Source of the DNA: JBDHZK01 sp039811865
GTDB lineage: Bacteria; Actinomycetota; Actinomycetes; Propionibacteriales; Propionibacteriaceae
Assembly (NCBI GenBank): GCA_039811865.1
Contig: JBDHZK010000143.1
Coordinates: forward strand, 1-6,590
DNA: 6,590 nucleotides
Reading direction: 5' to 3'
Positions 1-5,240 of the stretch are shown here, in pieces. The first letter of the stretch is position 1, and each line of letters begins with the position of its first letter. The notes beneath the pieces were generated by a model, which searched no databases, was not told where the DNA came from, and was given only the letters and a program-made list of their open reading frames with translations. Made by a program: the position numbers and the translations under genes.

Positions 1-418
1 TCAGCAGCCGGGCTGGCAACCCCAGCAGCCCATGCCGGCGAAGCGATCGGCGGCGCTTGGGGTCATCGCGCTGATCATCGTCTTGCTGGCAACCGCTGGG
101 GTATGTATTGCCGGCTGGTTCGCCGGCACCGAGATGGCGGCCCTGGTCAGCGCACTTGGCAAGGTCTCCGTGACCGAGGCCGACATCAATCCGACGACGC
201 GCCCGATCGCGGAGCGCATGTCGACGATGTTCGTGGTGTTCGCGATCGCCAGCGTCGTCGGCCTGGTCGGCTGGATCCTCGCCATCGTGGCGACCGTGCG
301 CCGCTCAGGGAGGCCGGCGGCCGTGACCGGCATTGTCATCGGAGCGCTTGGCTTGTTCATCGGGCTGGGGGCGTTCTACGCGGCCGTCTACCCGACGTTG
401 GCCCAGTACGCCGGCTAG
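1..418 (+). CDS. Gln/Pro-rich small membrane protein, 3' end only (5' partial)
   Basis: The frame is open from base 2, so the true start lies left of the window; 138 codons are visible before TAG at 416-418. The first ten residues are Gln/Pro-rich (QQPGWQPQQP). This resembles the soluble lead of actinobacterial small membrane proteins of the DUF4190 or Pro-rich type. Three hydrophobic segments follow: about residues 15-40 of the fragment, about 74-98 (ending at basic VRRSGR), and about 103-130. The loop between the first two carries acidic and polar residues. I cannot assign a biochemical role. ATG at 32 could be proposed as a start, but it has no Shine-Dalgarno sequence and the codons before it read as the same Q/P-rich protein. 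The gene converges on dus, with an inverted repeat between them. Coding status is fairly sure; family is only a resemblance. Confidence 0.7.
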   Translation, partial: QQPGWQPQQPMPAKRSAALGVIALIIVLLATAGVCIAGWFAGTEMAALVSALGKVSVTEADINPTTRPIAERMSTMFVVFAIASVVGLVGWILAIVATVRRSGRPAAVTGIVIGALGLFIGLGAFYAAVYPTLAQYAG

Positions 419-454
419 AGGTACTGACGGGGGAATCGAAGTCCGGCTGCCTCC

Positions 455-501
455 CCGGTCGGGCTGGTCCGCGCGCTGGGGGGCAGGTCCAGCCCGACCG
501 G
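455..501. terminator. GC-rich inverted repeat, likely bidirectional terminator
   Basis: Bases 455-467 (CCGGTCGGGCTGG) pair perfectly with 489-501 (CCAGCCCGACCGG), giving a 13-bp stem. After a T-T mismatch, two more C-G pairs can form inside, leaving a loop of roughly 15 bases. It lies exactly between the stop of the plus-strand membrane protein (418) and the stop of minus-strand dus (503), as expected for a shared terminator of convergent genes. Neither side has a T-run, so it would be the U-less hairpin type often predicted in high-GC actinobacteria. The structure is seen directly; the terminator role is inferred from position. Confidence 0.7.
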
Positions 502-502
502 C

Positions 503-1711
503 TCAACCGCCGGAAGCGTCGTCTTCGGCCGCGGAAATGTCCGCATCACCGAGGCACGGGTCATCCAGCCAGCCGTAGGGCAGCACGACCCGACTACGCG
601 GCCCACCCTGTCGCCCGCGCGGCGTACCGAGTTCGCCAACCGGAAACGCTGCGACCCCGTTCAGTTGCCCGAGCAGGTCGTCCAATTCGGCGAAGCCGCT
701 CACCATGGCCAGCCCACGACGCAGGTCGCCGCCGATCGGAAAGCCCTTGAAGTACCAGGCCATGTGTTTGCGCAACTCGGTGAGGCCATGGCGCTCCCCC
801 TCGATCGCCGCCAGGAGTTCGGCATGCCGGCGGACCATCTGGGCTACCTCGCCGAGGTTCGGGAGGGCGCGCCGCCGCAAGCCGGCGAAGGCGTCCGACA
901 GGTCGCGGAACAGCCACGGACGTCCCAGGCAACCGCGCCCGACCACGACGCCGGCGCAGCCGGTCGCCGCTACCATCGCCAGCGCGTCGGACGCCTCCCA
1001 GATGTCGCCGTTGCCCAGCACCGGAATACTCACGGCCTCGACCAGCTCGCCGATGGCGTCCCAGTTCGCCTGCCCCGAATAGGCCTGGACGACCGTCCGG
1101 CCGTGCAACGCGATCGCCGCGCAGCCGGCGTCCTCGGCGATACGGCCGGCGTCGAGGTAGGTGAGATGTTCGGGATCGATCCCGAGCCGCGTCTTCATCG
1201 TGACCGGCACGCCGTACGGCTCGGCCGCCGCCACCGCGGCCCGCAGGAGAGCCGCCAGCCGGTCGCGCTTCCAAGGCAGGACGCCGCCCCCGCCCCGCCG
1301 CGTCACCTTCGGCACCGGGCAGCCGAAGTTGAGGTCTACGTGCTGAACGCCCAGTTCGGCGCACAGGATTCGGGTCGCCTCCCCCATCACCGCCGGGTCC
1401 ACCCCGTACAACTGGACGGAGCGCACCGGCTCGTCCGCATCGAAGCGGAGCATGTCGAACGTCTTGGGAATGCGCTCGACGATGCCGCGCGAGGTGATCA
1501 TCTCGCAGACGAACAGGCCCGATGGACGCAGGCCCGACCCCCCGGCCTCGGCCTGCTCGCGGCACAGGCGGCGGTAGGCGACGTTGGTCACGCCCGCCAT
1601 GGGCGCAAGGACGACCGGGTGGGCCAGCCCCAGCGGACCGATGCGCAACTGCCGCGCGCCGGCGAACGCCTCGGTCACTGGCCCGGCGGGCGCCGTCCCC
1701 GGAAGGCTCAC
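503..1711 (-). CDS. dus: tRNA-dihydrouridine synthase (DusB-like)
   Basis: This FMN- and NADPH-dependent enzyme reduces uridine to dihydrouridine in the tRNA D-loop; it is cytoplasmic. From GTG at 1711 it has 402 residues, close to mycobacterial Dus proteins. The flavin-binding TIM barrel opens with LAPMAGVTNVAYRRL (about 35-49). The catalytic-cysteine motif NFGCP carries Cys131, followed by the Gly-rich KVTRRGGGGVLPWK. Further landmarks are TMKTRLG (about 171-177), HGRT (203-206), GNGDI (233-237) and GRGCLGRPWLF (258-268). The C-terminal helical domain has KHMAWYFKGF near 315-324. The frame stays open to ATG at 1771, but that would overlap glyS by 53 bases. GTG 1711 starts 7 bases after the glyS stop and GTG 1678 also fits; neither has a strong Shine-Dalgarno sequence. 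Tight packing suggests co-transcription and coupling with glyS. The exact start and DusA/B/C subfamily are less sure than the function. Confidence 0.93.
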   Translation of the reverse strand: MSLPGTAPAGPVTEAFAGARQLRIGPLGLAHPVVLAPMAGVTNVAYRRLCREQAEAGGSGLRPSGLFVCEMITSRGIVERIPKTFDMLRFDADEPVRSVQLYGVDPAVMGEATRILCAELGVQHVDLNFGCPVPKVTRRGGGGVLPWKRDRLAALLRAAVAAAEPYGVPVTMKTRLGIDPEHLTYLDAGRIAEDAGCAAIALHGRTVVQAYSGQANWDAIGELVEAVSIPVLGNGDIWEASDALAMVAATGCAGVVVGRGCLGRPWLFRDLSDAFAGLRRRALPNLGEVAQMVRRHAELLAAIEGERHGLTELRKHMAWYFKGFPIGGDLRRGLAMVSGFAELDDLLGQLNGVAAFPVGELGTPRGRQGGPRSRVVLPYGWLDDPCLGDADISAAEDDASGG

Positions 1712-1718
1712 GATCTCG

Positions 1719-3104
1719 TCAGCAGCCGACCAGCCGTTGGGCGAGATAGCCCTGCACCTGGTCAAGCGCAACCCGCTCCTGGCTCATCGTGTCGCGATCG
1801 CGAATGGTGATCGCCTGGTCGTCCAGCGTGTCGAAGTCGACGGTGAGGCAGAACGGGGTGCCGATCTCGTCCTGGCGACGGTAGCGGCGTCCGATCGACT
1901 GGGCATCGTCGAAGTCGACGTTCCAGTTGCGCCGCAGTTGCCGGGCCAGGTCGCGGGCGACCGGGGAGAGCCGCTCGTTACGCGAGAGGGGCAGGACGGC
2001 CGCCTTCACCGGGGCGAGCCGCGGATCCAGGCGCAGGGAGACGCGTGTCTCGGTGCCGCCCTTGGCGGTCGGCACCTGCTCCTCGGAGTAGGCCTCGACC
2101 AGGAACGCCATCAGCGACCGCGTCAGCCCGGCCGCCGGCTCGATCACGTAGGGGACGTAGCGCTCCCCCTTCGACTGGTCGAAGTACGACAAATCGGTTC
2201 CCGAGTGCTCGGTATGCGTGGTCAGGTCGAAGTTGGTCCGGTTGGCGATGCCCTCCAACTCGCCCCAGCCGTCGCCACCCGCGAAGCCGAAGTTGTACTC
2301 GATGTCGACCGTCCGCTTGGAGTAGTGCGACAGCTTCTCCAAGGGATGCTCGTAGTGCCGCAGGTTCTCACGCGCGATGCCGAGCCCGGTGTACCAGTCG
2401 GTCCGGGTGTCGATCCAGTGCTGGTGCCACTCCTCGTCCGTGCCCGGTTCGACGAAGAACTCCATCTCCATCTGCTCGAACTCGCGGGTGCGGAAGATGA
2501 AGTTGCCAGGAGTGATCTCGTTGCGGAAGCTCTTGCCGACCTGGCCGATGCCGAACGGCACCTTCATCCGGGCGGTCTGCTCGACGTTCTTGAAGTTGAC
2601 GAAGATGCCTTGGGCCGTCTCCGGACGCAGGTAGTGCAGCCCAGATTCGTCCTCGATGACGCCGAGGTAGGTCTTCAGCATCATGTTGAAATCACGCGGC
2701 TCGGTGAAGCGGCCCAGCGTCCCGCACTCGGGGCAGTTGATCTCCGCGAGCCCGGCCGGCTTGCGGCCCGACTTGTGCTCGAAGTTCTCTTCGAGCTGGT
2801 CGGCGCGGAAGCGCTTGTGGCACGACAGGCATTCGGTCAGCGGATCGGAGAACACGCCCACGTGGCCGGAGGCCACCCAGACCTGGCGAGGGAGGATGAT
2901 CGAGGAATCGATGCCGACGATGTCGTCGCGTCCCTGAACGACGGCCTTCCACCACTGCCGCTTGATGTTCTCCTTCAGTTCGACGCCGAAGGGTCCGTAG
3001 TCCCACGCCGCCCGGGTACCGCCGTAGATCTCGCCGCAGGGGTACACGAACCCTCGCCGCTTACACAGGCTGATCACATTCTCCAGACGGCTGGCCACGG
3101 CCAC
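1719..3104 (-). CDS. glyS: Glycyl-tRNA synthetase, single-chain class II (homodimer type)
   Basis: It attaches glycine to tRNA-Gly using ATP, in the cytoplasm. The 461 residues from GTG 3104 match the usual length of the alpha2-type enzyme, not the alpha2beta2 GlyQ/GlyS type. The N-terminus has the family run GFVYPCGEIYGG (19-30) and WDYGPFGVELK (34-44). Class II motif 2 begins FRNE at 193-196 and runs through REFEQMEMEFF (207-217). Motif 3 is PAAGLTRSLMAFL (323-335). Two CxxC pairs (Cys92/Cys95 and Cys124/Cys127) look like a zinc knuckle in the insertion. The anticodon-binding domain covers about 362-459. GTG at 3098 is an alternative start giving 459 residues; the GAGG at 3107-3110 (read on the minus strand) is better spaced for it. 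The open frame upstream to 3404 is antisense-frame shadow of the ABM gene, not GlyS. dus follows at once; the ABM gene is 71 bases upstream. Confidence 0.96.
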   Translation of the reverse strand: MAVASRLENVISLCKRRGFVYPCGEIYGGTRAAWDYGPFGVELKENIKRQWWKAVVQGRDDIVGIDSSIILPRQVWVASGHVGVFSDPLTECLSCHKRFRADQLEENFEHKSGRKPAGLAEINCPECGTLGRFTEPRDFNMMLKTYLGVIEDESGLHYLRPETAQGIFVNFKNVEQTARMKVPFGIGQVGKSFRNEITPGNFIFRTREFEQMEMEFFVEPGTDEEWHQHWIDTRTDWYTGLGIARENLRHYEHPLEKLSHYSKRTVDIEYNFGFAGGDGWGELEGIANRTNFDLTTHTEHSGTDLSYFDQSKGERYVPYVIEPAAGLTRSLMAFLVEAYSEEQVPTAKGGTETRVSLRLDPRLAPVKAAVLPLSRNERLSPVARDLARQLRRNWNVDFDDAQSIGRRYRRQDEIGTPFCLTVDFDTLDDQAITIRDRDTMSQERVALDQVQGYLAQRLVGC

Positions 3105-3148
3105 ACACCTCGTTCTCGCTTGGGCGACTGCCCGGCTGGCAGGCACGC

Positions 3149-3170
3149 GGGCACCAGGGTACCGGTGCCC
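3149..3170. terminator. Short hairpin between the ABM gene and glyS
   Basis: GGGCACC at 3149-3155 pairs with GGTGCCC at 3164-3170, a perfect 7-bp stem with an 8-base loop. It sits 5 bases past the ABM gene stop and about 45 bases before the glyS start, on the minus-strand transcript. No T-run follows. It may terminate or attenuate read-through, or simply separate the two transcripts. The space is too short for a T-box leader. The inverted repeat is seen; its role is inferred. Confidence 0.4.
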
Positions 3171-3175
3171 CCGCC

Positions 3176-3499
3176 TCAGTGACCGCGCGGCCGGTTCAGC
3201 CCCACCTCGTCCGGATCTGCGAACGCGGAGGGCTCGTCGATGACCCTGGTCAGCAGCGGGACGACGGCCAGCTTCGCCTCGGTTCCGCCCAGTGCTCGCC
3301 GGTAGGCGCCCACGTTTACCCAGGTGGAGATCAGCACCCAGAGCTCGGGGTCGTCCAAGTTGAGCCCGAGATCGTGGGCGAGCAGGCCCGGCCGGCGCCG
3401 CCAACTGGCGAGCACCTCGTCCACCTGAGCGCGAAACTCGATGCGCTCGTCAACCCGAACGCGAAACCGATTCACCACCGTGAGCTGTCCGACATCCAC
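3176..3499 (-). CDS. Antibiotic biosynthesis monooxygenase-like (ABM fold) small protein
   Basis: 107 residues from GTG 3499 to TGA at 3176-3178. The pattern resembles actinobacterial ABM-family proteins of the dimeric alpha/beta-barrel fold: a first strand TVVNRFRV (7-14), a helix with FRAQVDEVLASWRRRPG (22-38), then the typical DDPELWVLISTWVNVGAYRRAL (49-70) and a C-terminal VVPLLTRVIDEPSAF (79-93). Members include cofactor-free oxygenases, haem-degrading enzymes and many of unknown role; I see nothing that fixes a substrate. GTG 3499 was chosen because it avoids overlap with the znuA promoter and a TACCCT hexamer lies 6 bases before it, as in a leaderless gene. GTG 3478 or 3475 would give a 99-100 residue protein starting just before VNRFRV. 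The open frame to 3577 would overlap the znuA start and is unlikely. It is transcribed divergently from the zinc operon, toward glyS. Confidence 0.8.
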   Translation of the reverse strand: MDVGQLTVVNRFRVRVDERIEFRAQVDEVLASWRRRPGLLAHDLGLNLDDPELWVLISTWVNVGAYRRALGGTEAKLAVVPLLTRVIDEPSAFADPDEVGLNRPRGH

Positions 3500-3505
3500 G
3501 CCGGC

Positions 3506-3511
3506 AGGGTA
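3506..3511 (-). promoter_or_regulatory. Possible -10 element for the ABM gene (leaderless layout)
   Basis: On the minus strand the hexamer reads TACCCT, fitting the TANNNT pattern of actinobacterial -10 elements. It ends 6 bases before GTG 3499, so transcription would begin at or next to the start codon. I see no convincing -35 element at normal spacing, so this remains a weak candidate. Confidence 0.3.
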
Positions 3512-3522
3512 TCCCGCGGGAC

Positions 3523-3551
3523 TTGACTCCGCGTCCGCCCCTAATGAGAAT
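3523..3551 (+). promoter_or_regulatory. Predicted promoter of the zinc-uptake operon
   Basis: A -35-like TTGACT (3523-3528, one base off TTGACA) is followed by exactly 17 bases and a -10-like GAGAAT (3546-3551, four of six matches to TATAAT). Seven bases later comes ATG 3559. This predicts a transcript starting at about 3558-3559, which would be leaderless; that fits the lack of a good Shine-Dalgarno sequence before znuA. The -10 lies inside the Zur-box-like palindrome. The elements are read from the sequence; promoter activity and start point are inferred. Confidence 0.5.
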
Positions 3552-3560
3552 GATTCCCAT
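3544..3560. promoter_or_regulatory. Zur box (zinc-dependent repressor operator)
   Basis: The core TGAGAATGATTCCCA (3545-3559) is a 7-1-7 inverted repeat with one mismatched pair; adding A3544 and T3560 extends it to 8-1-8. Fur-family regulators bind this type of site, and it agrees with the TGAAAATGATTTTCA-like Zur consensus I recall from Streptomyces at 12 of 15 bases. It precedes a zinc-uptake operon that itself encodes Zur. It overlaps the predicted -10 element and transcription start, so bound Zur would block RNA polymerase directly. Alternative znuA starts at 3544 or 3550 would put it inside the coding region, which is less likely. Confidence 0.8.
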
Positions 3561-4470
3561 GACCTTCTGGAAGACACTCGCCGTCGCCGTCGTTTCGGCC
3601 GTCGCCCTGACCGCCTGCGCGGCTCAGCCCAACGCGTCGCCGACCCGGACGTCCGGGCAACTGAAGGTCGTGGTGGCCTTCTACCCGCTGCAGTTCGTCG
3701 CTCAGCGGGTCGGCGGAGACGCGGTGAGCGTCGAGAACCTGACCGCGCCCGGCGCCGAACCGCACGACCTCGAACTCACCGCACAGCAGATCGCGAGCCT
3801 CGGCCAGGCCGACCTGGTCATCTACGAGAAGGGCTTCCAGGCGGCCGTAGACACGGCCGTGGCGCAAGCCTCCCCCAAGAAGGTGGTCGACGCCGCCAGC
3901 GTCTGGACGCTGAAGCCCGCGGTGGGCGATGAGGCCGAGACACCCGGCGCGCTCGATCCGCACGCCTGGCTAGACCCGACCAACGTCGCGACTCTCGCGG
4001 ATGCGGTGTCCAAGGCGATCACCGAGCTGTCCCCGGCCAATCAGACGCAGACCGACGCCAATGCCAATGCCCTGGTCGGCGAACTCGGCAAACTCGATGC
4101 CGGCTTCCGCACCGGGCTCGCGAAGTGCGATCGCCGGATGTTCGTGACGACTCACGCCGCGTTCGCCTACCTCGCCGACCGTTACAACCTCACCCAGATT
4201 CCGATCTCCGGGCTCGAGCCGACCGTGGAACCGACGCCCGCCAGGATCACCGAGGTGCAAAAGCTGGTCAAACAGCACGGGATCACGACGATCTTCTACG
4301 AGACGCTGGTCTCCGACAAGGTGGCCAAGGCCATCGCCGACGACCTGAAGTTGCGCACCGACGTCCTCGACCCGATCGAGGGGATCACCTCGGCCTCGAA
4401 GGCTTCCGATTACGTTGGCGTCATGACGGCGAATCTGGCCGCGCTCAAGACGGCGAACGGCTGCAAGTGA
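3559..4470 (+). CDS. znuA: Zinc ABC transporter substrate-binding lipoprotein (cluster 9 / ZnuA-like)
   Basis: This captures zinc (possibly manganese) outside the membrane and hands it to the ZnuB permease. From ATG 3559 it has 303 residues. The N-terminus is a lipoprotein signal: Lys5, a hydrophobic stretch, then lipobox LTAC with Cys20 as the lipidated residue. After a short Ser/Pro/Thr linker the binding fold starts at LKVVVAFYPLQFVAQRV (35-51). Likely metal ligands are His69 (EPHD), His135 (DPHAWLDP), His199 (TTHAAF) and Asp271 (LDPIEG). Cys190 and Cys302 may form a disulfide. The loop before His135, His-rich in many ZnuA proteins, is only mildly acidic here (GDEAETPGALD). In-frame TTG 3523, ATG 3544 and ATG 3550 are possible starts; 3559 was chosen because it leaves the operator and promoter upstream. 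The stop overlaps the next start as GTGA. Zinc rather than manganese is favoured by the Zur box and zur. Confidence 0.92.
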   Translation: MTFWKTLAVAVVSAVALTACAAQPNASPTRTSGQLKVVVAFYPLQFVAQRVGGDAVSVENLTAPGAEPHDLELTAQQIASLGQADLVIYEKGFQAAVDTAVAQASPKKVVDAASVWTLKPAVGDEAETPGALDPHAWLDPTNVATLADAVSKAITELSPANQTQTDANANALVGELGKLDAGFRTGLAKCDRRMFVTTHAAFAYLADRYNLTQIPISGLEPTVEPTPARITEVQKLVKQHGITTIFYETLVSDKVAKAIADDLKLRTDVLDPIEGITSASKASDYVGVMTANLAALKTANGCK

Positions 4471-5237
4471 ACCCAGTGGTCCTGACCCAGCACCTCGGGG
4501 TGGCCTTCGACGGCATCCCGGTCCTTAGGGACGCGTCCGTGAGTGTCGAATCCGGCGAGGTGGTCGCCCTTGTGGGCGGCAACGGATCGGGTAAAACGAC
4601 GCTGCTTCGGGCGATGCTCGGGCTGGTTCCCCTGAGCACCGGCGAGTCCAGGCTGTTCGGCACCGACGTCCGCCGGTTCCGGCAGTGGTGGCGGGTCGGC
4701 TATGTCCCCCAACGCGGAGCACTCACGATGCGGACGGCCACGGTGGCCGAAGTGGTCGCCTCCGGACGACTGGCGCGGCGGCGTCCGTTCGTCCCAGCGC
4801 GGGATCGCGAGTCGGTGGAACGGGCACTGGCCCGGGTCGACCTGTTGGAGCGCCGATCGGCTCGCTTCATCCACCTCTCCGGCGGGCAGCAGCAGCGCGT
4901 CCTGATCGCGCGGGCGCTCGTCGGGGAACCCGAGCTACTCCTGCTCGACGAGCCCCTGGCGGCGATGGACGTCCCCTCGCAGGACCGGTTGGCCGACCTG
5001 ATTCTTGGGCTCAACGCCGAGGACGGGCTCACTGTGGTCGTCGTGCTCCACGAGTTGGGTCCCTTCGCACCCGGCATCGACCGCGCCGTGACCCTCAGCA
5101 ACGGGCGGGTGGTGGCGAACGGCCCGCTCATGTCCACGACTCAGGTGCACGCGCATCCGCACGGCCATGAGGTGGAGTTGGCGCACACTCCGCCGCTGGT
5201 GATCGGCGCCATGGATTCCCACCACCAAAGGCACTGA
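4467..5237 (+). CDS. znuC: Zinc ABC transporter ATP-binding protein (ZnuC-like) with His-rich tail
   Basis: This ATPase powers zinc import on the cytoplasmic face of the ZnuB channel. It has 256 residues from GTG 4467, which overlaps the znuA TGA by four bases, so translation is probably coupled; GTG 4476 is a weaker alternative. Walker A is GGNGSGKT (37-44), the Q-loop Gln is Gln82 (YVPQ), the signature is LSGGQQQR (137-144), Walker B is LLLLDEP (157-163), the D-loop AAMD follows (165-168), and the switch His is His195 in VLHEL. All catalytic elements are present. The last 29 residues (from His228, nucleotides 5148-5234) hold eight histidines, including HAHPHGHE and a final SHHQRH, beyond the minimal ATPase fold. 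They may bind zinc and tune activity; this is inference. The permease starts 3 bases downstream. Confidence 0.93.
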   Translation: MNPVVLTQHLGVAFDGIPVLRDASVSVESGEVVALVGGNGSGKTTLLRAMLGLVPLSTGESRLFGTDVRRFRQWWRVGYVPQRGALTMRTATVAEVVASGRLARRRPFVPARDRESVERALARVDLLERRSARFIHLSGGQQQRVLIARALVGEPELLLLDEPLAAMDVPSQDRLADLILGLNAEDGLTVVVVLHELGPFAPGIDRAVTLSNGRVVANGPLMSTTQVHAHPHGHEVELAHTPPLVIGAMDSHHQRH

Positions 5238-5240
5238 CCG

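Noticed and set aside
32..418. ATG 32 as the true start of the left-edge membrane protein
   Set aside because: The frame is open to the window edge with Q/P-rich codons typical of the protein's lead, and no ribosome site precedes ATG 32.
665..1810. Long open frame on the plus strand opposite dus
   Set aside because: Its translation is rich in Arg, His, Pro and Gln without domain features. The minus strand has all Dus motifs.
3105..3175. T-box or other riboswitch leader before glyS
   Set aside because: Only 71 bases are available, with one short hairpin. No T-box motif or antiterminator layout was seen.
1584..3182. Long open frame on the plus strand opposite glyS (over 500 codons)
   Set aside because: It is the antisense shadow of glyS caused by high GC and codon bias. 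Its translation is low-complexity Val/Leu/Arg-rich with no motif, while the minus strand encodes a full class II synthetase.
3105..3404. N-terminal extension of GlyS by about 100 residues
   Set aside because: It overlaps the ABM gene in another frame and has an Arg/Ala/Gly-rich random look. GlyS homology begins at RLENVISLCKRRGF.
4125..4466. Upstream extension of the ATPase frame inside znuA
   Set aside because: The extra N-terminal residues are an Arg/Asp-rich off-frame reading of znuA. The ATPase fold starts after GTG 4467.
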